Below, in pieces: positions 1 through 8,058 of a DNA stretch of 8,058 bases. The translations under genes were made by a program, and so were the position numbers. How positions within the stretch are numbered: position 1 is the first letter of the stretch; the number at the start of each line of letters is the position of its first letter. Location of the stretch: the NCBI GenBank assembly GCA_007131045.1, contig SLRI01000310.1, positions 1-8,058 of the forward strand, read 5' to 3'. This DNA is from Rhodospirillales bacterium (GTDB taxonomy: Bacteria; Pseudomonadota; Alphaproteobacteria; Geminicoccales; Geminicoccaceae). The notes below the pieces were generated by a model, which was given only the letters and a program-made list of their open reading frames with translations, was not told the DNA's origin and searched no databases.

Positions 1-166
1 GGGCAGCTTTGGTGTGCAGGTCGATATTGTTGTCCGGCACGTCGCCCATGGCGTCGAGCAGGGCGGCCTTGGTCTCGGTCGAGGTCGCATGCCACTTGCC
101 AGCCATGTCGTAATAGCCGGGCGCGATCCCGGCGGCGGCCGCCCGCTTGTCGAGATCGCGGCTCAT
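1..166 (-). CDS. malQ: 4-alpha-glucanotransferase (amylomaltase), N-terminal part only
   Basis: Only the first 55 codons lie in the window; the rest runs off the left edge. MalQ (GH77) moves maltodextrin segments between chains in the cytoplasm, turning short oligosaccharides into longer chains and free glucose. The visible residues contain AAAAGIAPGYYDMAGK (10-25), followed by TSTETKAALLDAMG (28-41). This is the pattern of the small N-terminal module of bacterial MalQ, where an 'AGI...Y.D..G' segment precedes 'S.ET..ALL.AMG'. The catalytic barrel is outside the window, so the family call rests on this short stretch. The ATG at 166-164 shares its A with the treZ stop (TGATG), and AGGGA at 178-174 lies 7 nt upstream as a ribosome binding site, so translation is probably coupled to treZ. 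The gene order glgX-treZ-malQ supports the call. Confidence 0.82.
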   Translation of the reverse strand, partial: MSRDLDKRAAAAGIAPGYYDMAGKWHATSTETKAALLDAMGDVPDNNIDLHTKAA

Positions 167-1917
167 CAGCCGGTCCCTAGCGCTGCCGTCACCGACCAGG
201 GCGGCCGGCTGTCGCTCGCGACGTCGGTGCCCGGCGTGGCCCAGATCACTTCGCCGGCGGGCGCCGGAAAGCCGTCGAGCGGGGTGCTGCCGAGATTGGC
301 CTGCAGCTCCAGCGAGCGGCCGTCCGCAAGTCGCCAGGCGATGCTGAAGCCGCGCACGCCGAAGCGCCGGGTCAGGGCGTCGGGCGCCATCCCGGTGAGC
401 CCGGAAACGATGCGTTCTCGGCGCATGTCGAGCAACTCCTTGATCATCGAACGCCACTCGGCGTGCTCAGTCTTCGCCAGATCGCTGCGGTCGAGCCGGC
501 TCCGGGCCATGGTCTCCGGGTCAAGCGGATCCGGAATGCGCTCGCGCATCGCCGGATCAGCAAAGGCCTTGAACTTGGCGAACTCGCTGCGCCGCCCTTC
601 GCGCACCGCATCGGCGAGCTCGCCCTCGAAATCGCAGAAGAAGAGGAAGGGTGTTCTGGCCCCCCACTCCTCGCCCATGAACAGCATCGGCACTTGCGGG
701 CTCAACAGGAGCAGCGCCTGCAGCGCCTTGACCGCTTCCGGTGCCGCCAGCGTGGTCAACCGGTCGCCGAGCGCACGGTTGCCGATCTGGTCGTGATTCT
801 GGATGAAATTGACGAAGGCCTGGGGGCGCAGATGACCGCTCGGCTGGCCGCGCCTGGCGCCGTCGCGATGCGCCGAGGGCTGGCCCTGGTAGACGAAGCC
901 GGAGCCGAGGCTGTCGAGCAGGAGGCCCACCGGATCGTCCTTGTAGTCGGCGTAGTAGCCGTCGTCTTCGGCCGTCGCGATGACGTGGGCGACGTGGTGG
1001 TAGTCGTCGTTCCACTGGGCGTCGTAGGCGTGGCCGAGGAAGGCCGCATCGTTGTCGTCGTTCTCGAGCACCAGGTGGATGTGCCGGCCGGCGCCGAAAT
1101 GGTCGCGCACCGCTTGGCTGAGCTCGCTCAGGATGTGGTGCTCGCTGCCGTCGTGGATGGCGTGGACGGCATCGAGCCTGAGGCCGTCGAGGCCGAACGT
1201 ATCGAGCCAATAGAGCGCGTTCTCGATGACGAAGCGGCGGACGGCCGGCTGGCGGAAATCGATCGCCGGGCCCCAGGGGGTGTCGATGTCGTCGCGAAAG
1301 AAGCCCTCGGCATAGCTGCCGAGATAGTTCCCGTCCGGGCCGAAGTGGTTGTAGACGACATCGAGGAAGACCATGAGGTTCAGCCGATGCGCCTCGGCGA
1401 CGAAGGCGGCCAAGTCGTCGGGTGTGCCGTAGCTGTTCTGCACGGCATAGGGCAGCACCCCGTCGTAGCCCCAGCCGCGACTGCCGGCAAAGGCGGCGAG
1501 CGGCATCAGCTCGACCGCGGTGATGCCGAGCTCGGCCAGCGCCGGCAGCTCGCGGGCAGCGGCGGCGAGCGTGCCTTCCTCGGTGAAGGTGCCGAGATGC
1601 AGCTCGTAGAGCACGGTCTCGGCCCAAGGCCGGCCGCGCCAGGCGGGGTCGCGGACGATCGGCTTCGACACCAGGCTTGGTCCGTGCACGTCCCGCTCCT
1701 GCTGCCGGGATGCCGGATCGGGCACGACGAGGCCGCTCTCCAACCGAAAGCCGTACGCGGTGCCCGGCCCCAGCGCCGTCTCGGCCACGCGCCAGCCACC
1801 CTCGCCAGGGGTCATGGGGGTCTCGGTGCCGCCGGCGACCAGCGTCACGCTCGCAGCATCTGGCGCCCAGAGTGCGAAGCGGGTGCCGCTGGCCTGTGGC
1901 TGGGGACCGAAGCGCAT
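166..1917 (-). CDS. treZ: Malto-oligosyltrehalose trehalohydrolase
   Basis: A 583-residue GH13 enzyme that hydrolyses the alpha-1,4 bond next to the terminal trehalose unit of maltooligosyltrehalose, releasing trehalose in the cytoplasm. An N-terminal beta-rich CBM48-like domain (about 1-95, GTRFALWAPDAASVTL) precedes the (beta/alpha)8 barrel. All four GH13 motifs are present: DVVYNH (186-191); GLRLDAVHAI with the nucleophile at D249; HLVLENDDND with the acid/base at E285; and NHDQIGNRA with H375 and D376. LFMGEEWGA (412-420) and the LENDDN signature are typical of TreZ and separate it from glycogen branching enzyme. The length fits the family. The ATG at 1917 is 3 nt after the glgX stop, and AGGTGA (1926-1921), which overlaps that stop, serves as Shine-Dalgarno with rather short spacing. 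TreZ needs TreY to make its substrate; treY is not visible here. Confidence 0.96.
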   Translation of the reverse strand: MRFGPQPQASGTRFALWAPDAASVTLVAGGTETPMTPGEGGWRVAETALGPGTAYGFRLESGLVVPDPASRQQERDVHGPSLVSKPIVRDPAWRGRPWAETVLYELHLGTFTEEGTLAAAARELPALAELGITAVELMPLAAFAGSRGWGYDGVLPYAVQNSYGTPDDLAAFVAEAHRLNLMVFLDVVYNHFGPDGNYLGSYAEGFFRDDIDTPWGPAIDFRQPAVRRFVIENALYWLDTFGLDGLRLDAVHAIHDGSEHHILSELSQAVRDHFGAGRHIHLVLENDDNDAAFLGHAYDAQWNDDYHHVAHVIATAEDDGYYADYKDDPVGLLLDSLGSGFVYQGQPSAHRDGARRGQPSGHLRPQAFVNFIQNHDQIGNRALGDRLTTLAAPEAVKALQALLLLSPQVPMLFMGEEWGARTPFLFFCDFEGELADAVREGRRSEFAKFKAFADPAMRERIPDPLDPETMARSRLDRSDLAKTEHAEWRSMIKELLDMRRERIVSGLTGMAPDALTRRFGVRGFSIAWRLADGRSLELQANLGSTPLDGFPAPAGEVIWATPGTDVASDSRPPWSVTAALGTG

Positions 1918-1920
1918 GGT

Positions 1921-4044
1921 TCACCTGCCCTCGTCGTCGTGTTCCAGAACGAGAAGGTGGCGCGCGTCGAGCGCCACGTCACCCGCCGAGCCGAACCGCC
2001 GCCCTTTGGCATCCTCCGTCGTGTCGATCAGAATGGTCCAGATTCCGAGCGGCGCCTCCGGCAATTTGAAGAAGCGCGGGTCGGGTGCTGCGTTGACCAG
2101 GATCAACAGGGTTGTGTCGACGAACGGCCGGCCGAGACGGTCGATATCGGGCGCGGCGGCGCCGCAGAGCATGATGCCGAGACAGCGGCCGTCGTGCCAG
2201 TCACCGTCGGCCATCTCGCGGCCTTCGGAATGCAGCCAGGTGACGTCCTTGAGCCCGCCCGGCGAGGTATGGTTGCCGTGCATGAAGCGCCGCTTGCGCA
2301 GCACCGGATGCGCCTTCCTGAGCGCGATCAGCTCGGCGGTGAAGTCGATCAGGCTCTGGTCGGCATTCTCCCAGTCCATCCAGGAGAGCTCGTTGTCCTG
2401 GCAGTAGGTGTTGTTGTTGCCCTGCTGGCTGCGGCCGAGCTCGTCGCCCATCAACAGCATCGGCGTGCCCTGGCTCAGGAAGACGGTGGCCAGCATGTTG
2501 CGGATCTGCCGCGCCCGGATCGCCTGGATTTCGAGATCGTCGGTCGACCCCTCCTCGCCGTAATTGTAGGAGAGGTTGTGGTCGTGACCGTCCTGCCCAC
2601 CCTCGCCGTTCGCCTCGTTGTGCTTCTCGTTGTAGCTGACGACGTCCATCAGCGTGAAGCCGTCGTGCGCGGCGATGAAGTTGACCGAGGCCCAGGGCTT
2701 GCGGCCCTGGTATTCGAACAGGTCGGAGGAGCCGAGCAGCCGGCCGGCGAGCTCCGGCAGGATACCCTCGTCGCCCCGCCAGAAGGCCCTGACCCCGTCC
2801 CTGAATCGGTCGTTCCATTCGCCCCAGCCGGGGCCGTAGCCGCCCAGCCGGTATCCCTCGTGGCCGACGTCCCAGGGCTCGGCGATCAGCTTGACGCCGT
2901 TCAGCACGGGGTCCTGGCGCAAGACGTCGAAGAACCCGGCCCCCGGGTCGAAGCCGTGGCTGTCGCGGCCCAGCGTGGTCGCGAGATCGAAGCGGAAGCC
3001 GTCGATCTGGTAGACCTCGACCCAATGGCGCAGCGAATCGGCAACCATCTGCAGCACCCGCGGATGGGCGAGGTTCATCGAATTGCCGCAGCCGGTGACG
3101 TCGAAATAGTAGCGCGGATCGTCGCCGACGAGCTGGTAGTAGCTCTTGTTGTCGATGCCGCGAAACGAGAGTGTCGGCCCCAGGTGGTTGCCTTCGGCCG
3201 TGTGGTTGTAGACGACGTCGAGAAAGACCTCGATCCCGGCGTCGTGCAGCCGGCGAATGGCGATCTTGAGCTCGTCGAGATCACCGCCCGGCGAGATGTA
3301 GCGCGGCTCGGGTGCGAAGAAGCCGATCGAGTTGTAGCCCCAGTAGTTGACCAGCCCCTTCTCCAGGAGGAAGCGGTCGTCGACGAAGGCGTGGATCGGC
3401 AACAGCTCGATGGCGGTGACGCCGAGCCTGAGCAGGTGCTCGATCACCGGCCGTTCGCCGAGCCCCGCATAGGACCCGCAATGGTGCGGCGCGAGCCCGG
3501 GGTGGCGCTTGGTCAGGCCCTTGACGTGCGCCTCGTAGATGACCGTGTCGGCGAAGGAATGGTCGGGCTTGTGGTGCGGCCCCCAGGAAAAGCTCGGGTC
3601 GGCGACGATGCCTTTGGGCATGCCGGCGGCGTTGTTGCGGCGATCGAAAGAGAGATCCTCGCGGCGGTGCCCGAGCCGGTAGGCGTGATGCGCGTCGGAC
3701 CAACGCACCTGCCCGGCCAGCGCCTTGGCGTACGGGTCGATGAGCAGCTTGTTGGGGTTGAAGCGGTGCCCCTCGTCCGGCCGGTAGGGGCCGTGCACCC
3801 GATAGCCGTAGAGCTGGCCCGGCCGCGCCTCGGGCAGGTAGCCGTGCCAGATCTCGTCGGTGTACTCCGGCAAGTCGACGCGCTCGAGCTCGCGTCGCCC
3901 CGAGCGGTCGAAGAGGCAGAGCTCGACCTTTTCGGCGTGGGCGGAAAACAGGGCGAAATTGACCCCGAATCCATCGAATGTGGCCCCCAACGGGTAATTG
4001 CGGCCGGGCCAGACGGTCCAGCGGCTAGCGGGCTTGGCAGGCAT
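1921..4044 (-). CDS. glgX: Glycogen debranching enzyme (GlgX/TreX type)
   Basis: A 707-residue GH13 isoamylase-type enzyme that cleaves alpha-1,6 branch points of glycogen or limit dextrin, giving linear maltodextrins for the trehalose genes downstream. An N-terminal CBM48 domain (about 8-150) begins TVWPGRNYPLGATFDGFGVN. The catalytic barrel carries DVVYNH (276-281), GFRFDLA with nucleophile D353, LIAEPWDVG with acid/base E389, and AAHDGFTL with H460 and D461. GNNNTYCQDNELSW (542-555) is a strong GlgX/isoamylase signature. The length is close to TreX and somewhat longer than E. coli GlgX. The start is set by AGGAGA at 4054-4049, ideally placed before the ATG, and by homology beginning just after it. 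The reading frame stays open to an ATG at 4296, but that extension overlaps the sulfotransferase gene and is low-complexity, so it is not used. The narrow choice between GlgX (limit dextrins) and TreX (whole glycogen) specificity cannot be made from sequence alone. Confidence 0.96.
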   Translation of the reverse strand: MPAKPASRWTVWPGRNYPLGATFDGFGVNFALFSAHAEKVELCLFDRSGRRELERVDLPEYTDEIWHGYLPEARPGQLYGYRVHGPYRPDEGHRFNPNKLLIDPYAKALAGQVRWSDAHHAYRLGHRREDLSFDRRNNAAGMPKGIVADPSFSWGPHHKPDHSFADTVIYEAHVKGLTKRHPGLAPHHCGSYAGLGERPVIEHLLRLGVTAIELLPIHAFVDDRFLLEKGLVNYWGYNSIGFFAPEPRYISPGGDLDELKIAIRRLHDAGIEVFLDVVYNHTAEGNHLGPTLSFRGIDNKSYYQLVGDDPRYYFDVTGCGNSMNLAHPRVLQMVADSLRHWVEVYQIDGFRFDLATTLGRDSHGFDPGAGFFDVLRQDPVLNGVKLIAEPWDVGHEGYRLGGYGPGWGEWNDRFRDGVRAFWRGDEGILPELAGRLLGSSDLFEYQGRKPWASVNFIAAHDGFTLMDVVSYNEKHNEANGEGGQDGHDHNLSYNYGEEGSTDDLEIQAIRARQIRNMLATVFLSQGTPMLLMGDELGRSQQGNNNTYCQDNELSWMDWENADQSLIDFTAELIALRKAHPVLRKRRFMHGNHTSPGGLKDVTWLHSEGREMADGDWHDGRCLGIMLCGAAAPDIDRLGRPFVDTTLLILVNAAPDPRFFKLPEAPLGIWTILIDTTEDAKGRRFGSAGDVALDARHLLVLEHDDEGR

Positions 4045-4049
4045 GAAGT

Positions 4050-4054
4050 CTCCT
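4050..4054 (-). promoter_or_regulatory. Strong Shine-Dalgarno site of glgX
   Basis: AGGAG on the minus strand, 5 nt before the ATG at 4044. It decides between this start and the in-frame ATG 84 codons upstream. The rest of the 67-nt gap to the sulfotransferase stop (4045-4111) shows no clear promoter or T-tailed hairpin. Confidence 0.8.
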
Positions 4055-4111
4055 GGCGCAGCGCACGGTGAATGCGCGGTCGACGCGGAAGCTAGCGCAT
4101 GGCACCAAGGC

Positions 4112-5098
4112 TCACAACGCCTGCGCCGGCCGCTCGGTTCCGTCGGCGGGCAGCGGATAGCCGAGTTCGGCGAGGCCGAGCTTGAAGACCGCGTCCAGGC
4201 GTGCGTTGCCCTGAGCGCAATTGGCCGCGACCAGGCGCTGCACCCGCGCCGGCAACTCCGTCTCCAGAGGCGTGCCCCAACCGCGCTGGGCGACACGGGT
4301 GCCGATCTTGCGGGCGAGATAACCCGGCAGCCAGCGGCCGTAGCGCCGGTGAAAATCGATATAGCCGCTGCCGAGCCGCGGGTTGAGCGGCTGCTCGGCG
4401 AGCCGCGCCTCGATATCCGCGCTGCCGAGGTCGAGCAGGCTGGCCAGCGATCGCGCGAAGCCCGTCCGGTCGAGGCTCAGCTGCTCGAACGGCAGGACGT
4501 GCACCCGCCCGGCACCGAACAGCTTCATGTAGTGGAAGATGCGGGGCGCATAGTCGAGATCGCCGATGATAGAGCGGTGCGGCTCCTTGCTCTTCAGCCG
4601 GACATATTCCTCGAGGCCGAGCCAGTGGCCACCCTTCACGTACTTCTTCATCTTCTGGAAATACCAGGCGCGCAGCAGCGCGTTCTGGTTGCGAATGGTG
4701 AACAGGATGGTGGCATTGGGGAAGAGCCGGGCGAGGCGCGCCGCGACCTGGCCGCGGTCGCCGACCTCGTAGAGGCTGAGGTTCTCGCACGACAGCGCCA
4801 GCCGGCGATGGGTCGGGATGTCGTCGATGGCCAGGGCCAGGGCGGCGCGGACCGCTTGGTGATCGTAGGCGATGCTGTCCTCGCGGCTGATCTTGTGGAT
4901 CAGCCGGTCGAGCGGCCGGCCGTCGCGGGTGCGGCCGAGAAAGCCGATCTCCGGGTGGGTGTCGAACAAGCCCTCCTGCAGGGTGGTGGTCGCGGTCTTG
5001 GCGAAGCCCGGATGCAGCAGGATCGGCCGCTCGGTGGCGGCCTCCAGGTCACCCGCGCGCTGGTCGGGCGAAGGCGCTGCCGTAGCGGCCGCCTTCAC
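4112..5098 (-). CDS. Sulfotransferase-like protein
   Basis: A 328-residue protein with the layout of PAPS-dependent sulfotransferases, which transfer sulfate from PAPS to a carbohydrate, lipid or small molecule. LLHPGFAKTATTTLQ (27-41) matches the 5'-phosphosulfate loop, with K34 and the Thr cluster 35-39 after a beta strand. ATILFTIRNQNALLRAWYFQ (129-148) resembles the strand and helix of the 3'-phosphate motif: R136 is kept, but the usual RNP is RNQ, and the position eight residues on, normally Ser, is A144. VHVLPFEQL (199-207) resembles the 'VL..E.L' strand common in this fold. There is no signal peptide or membrane segment, so it is probably cytoplasmic. The start is GTG at 5098, the only start codon in frame after the upstream stop, with GAGGT (5111-5107) 8 nt before it. 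It runs in the same direction as glgX, 67 nt upstream. The substrate is unknown, and loss of sulfotransferase activity is possible. Confidence 0.75.
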   Translation of the reverse strand: MKAAATAAPSPDQRAGDLEAATERPILLHPGFAKTATTTLQEGLFDTHPEIGFLGRTRDGRPLDRLIHKISREDSIAYDHQAVRAALALAIDDIPTHRRLALSCENLSLYEVGDRGQVAARLARLFPNATILFTIRNQNALLRAWYFQKMKKYVKGGHWLGLEEYVRLKSKEPHRSIIGDLDYAPRIFHYMKLFGAGRVHVLPFEQLSLDRTGFARSLASLLDLGSADIEARLAEQPLNPRLGSGYIDFHRRYGRWLPGYLARKIGTRVAQRGWGTPLETELPARVQRLVAANCAQGNARLDAVFKLGLAELGYPLPADGTERPAQAL

Positions 5099-5106
5099 GA
5101 GCCACG

Positions 5107-5111
5107 ACCTC
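5107..5111 (-). promoter_or_regulatory. Shine-Dalgarno site supporting the GTG start of the sulfotransferase gene
   Basis: GAGGT on the minus strand lies 8 nt before GTG 5098-5096. No other ATG, GTG or TTG occurs in this frame between the upstream TGA and this codon, so this site supports the unusual start. Confidence 0.6.
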
Positions 5112-5172
5112 GCGCACCGATGCCCGAGAGCGCAGATTTCGACACCGACATGAAGAACTCACGACCCCACCT

Positions 5173-5189
5173 TGCCGCCACTGGCGGCA
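5173..5189. repeat. Perfect 7-bp hairpin
   Basis: TGCCGCC, loop ACT, then GGCGGCA: a perfect inverted repeat with a 3-nt loop, about 75 nt upstream of the sulfotransferase start. Neither side has a T run, so it is not an ordinary intrinsic terminator, and its place between divergent genes argues against termination. It could lie in the 5' leader of the sulfotransferase transcript. Confidence 0.55.
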
Positions 5190-5227
5190 GCCAAAGTGCC
5201 ACGCCGCGCCCACCCCGTAAAGCCGTC

Positions 5228-5286
5228 GGCCATCGAAGCGGCGATGCCGGGGCGGACGATCCGCTGCGCAGCCGGCGACGATGGCC
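5228..5286. repeat. Nested inverted repeats (three stacked stems)
   Basis: The outer arms are GGCCATCG (5228-5235) and CGATGGCC (5279-5286), a perfect 8 bp. Inside are GCCGG (5246-5250) with CCGGC (5272-5276), and then GCGGA (5252-5256) with TCCGC (5260-5264) around the loop CGA. All three pairs nest without conflict, so a folded RNA or DNA structure is possible. Short GC-rich pairs do arise by chance at this base composition, so function is uncertain. Confidence 0.4.
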
Positions 5287-5316
5287 ACGAACCGGGGCGA
5301 GCAGCGCCCTGCGACA

Positions 5317-5362
5317 CTTTGTCTAAATCGAGAACTGATTGGAACAAAAGCGCAACAACTTG
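5317..5362 (+). promoter_or_regulatory. AT-richer island with candidate LexA-like site, probable uvrA control region
   Basis: This stretch is clearly less GC-rich than its surroundings and lies about 140 nt upstream of the uvrA start. It contains GAAC at 5332-5335 and again at 5342-5345, in direct orientation. The alphaproteobacterial SOS box is a direct repeat of GTTC (or GAAC) with 7 nt between; here there are 6. uvrA is a classic LexA target, which makes the site plausible, but the spacing does not match. TTGTCT (5319-5324) could serve as a -35, but no good -10 follows at the right distance. Confidence 0.3.
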
Positions 5363-5503
5363 ACCGTCACGCCGCCCGGCCAGCGCGTCCCGCGACGTAC
5401 GAGACAGCTCGACGCCGCTTGCCAATCGCCGAGCGGCGCGCAAGTAGAGGGGGTCAGCGGTGCCCGTGGCAGCACCCTCCACTACAGCCGGCGGTCGATC
5501 GGG

Positions 5504-8058
<2,555 letters not shown>

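Larger units (their letters stand above)
5099..5503. other. Divergent intergenic region between the sulfotransferase gene and uvrA
   Basis: These 405 nt separate two genes read away from each other, so promoters for both should lie here. No open frame in it looks like a real protein: the frames present are short, rich in Arg, Ala and Pro, and lack good ribosome binding sites. From left to right it holds a perfect hairpin (5173-5189), a nested inverted-repeat set (5228-5286) and an AT-richer island (about 5317-5362), set in GC-rich sequence. I see no convincing -35/-10 pair for either direction and no tRNA-like fold. Confidence 0.7.

Noticed and set aside
14..796. A 260-codon plus-strand frame at the left edge
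   Set aside because: It lies opposite malQ and the treZ C-terminal region, has a Ser/Arg/Pro-rich composition and no family features.
463..4071. A 1202-codon open frame on the plus strand opposite treZ and glgX
   Set aside because: It is antisense to two genes with intact catalytic motifs. Its product is a repetitive mix of Val, Ala, Glu, Arg and Asp with no domain, as expected from the mirror frame of GC-rich codons that rarely yield stops.
4062..4078. Weak inverted repeat (5-bp GCGCA/TGCGC arms) between the sulfotransferase gene and glgX as a terminator
   Set aside because: The arms are short, the loop is 7 nt and no T run follows in the direction of transcription, so read-through into glgX is more likely.
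4045..4296. N-terminal extension of glgX to an ATG at 4296
   Set aside because: It would overlap the sulfotransferase coding region by about 185 nt, has no homology-like sequence, and a strong AGGAGA sits directly before the ATG at 4044.
5121..5326. A 68-codon plus-strand frame in the divergent region (starts MPESADFDTD)
   Set aside because: No Shine-Dalgarno precedes it, the product is Arg/Pro/Ala-rich without a motif, and it crosses both inverted-repeat structures.

Overview
This is a GC-rich chromosomal window with dense coding on both strands. The protein sequences look alphaproteobacterial. In particular, UvrA has a CPVSGF variant of its first zinc motif, which I recall from alphaproteobacterial UvrA proteins. 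A Rhodospirillales-like host is plausible, but that is inference without a database search.

The left half, 1-4044, is a tightly packed minus-strand operon for alpha-glucan breakdown and trehalose formation. In transcription order it holds glgX (debranching enzyme, 4044 to 1921), treZ (maltooligosyltrehalose trehalohydrolase, 1917 to 166) and malQ (4-alpha-glucanotransferase, 166 to the window edge, only the first 55 codons present). The gap between glgX and treZ is 3 nt, and treZ and malQ overlap by 1 nt (TGATG). GlgX removes branches from glycogen, MalQ redistributes short maltodextrins, and TreZ releases trehalose from maltooligosyltrehalose. The partner that makes the TreZ substrate, TreY, is not in the window and may lie beyond the left edge.

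Upstream of glgX, also on the minus strand, is a sulfotransferase-like gene (5098 to 4112) with a GTG start and a good Shine-Dalgarno site. It ends 67 nt before glgX, so it could be the first gene of the same transcript, but its substrate cannot be read from the sequence.

The right side, from 5504 to the end, is uvrA on the plus strand, encoding the damage-sensing ABC ATPase of nucleotide excision repair. The window cuts it after 851 codons, before its second Walker B motif. The 405-nt divergent region between the sulfotransferase gene and uvrA (5099-5503) holds no convincing gene. It contains a perfect 7-bp hairpin, a nested set of inverted repeats, and an AT-richer island with two GAAC half-sites resembling an alphaproteobacterial LexA box whose spacing is one base short.

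I found no rRNA, tRNA, CRISPR array, insertion sequence or phage gene. The genes are well-known families. The points most worth a second look are the regulatory DNA of the divergent region, the sulfotransferase next to the glycogen genes, and the altered zinc motif in UvrA.
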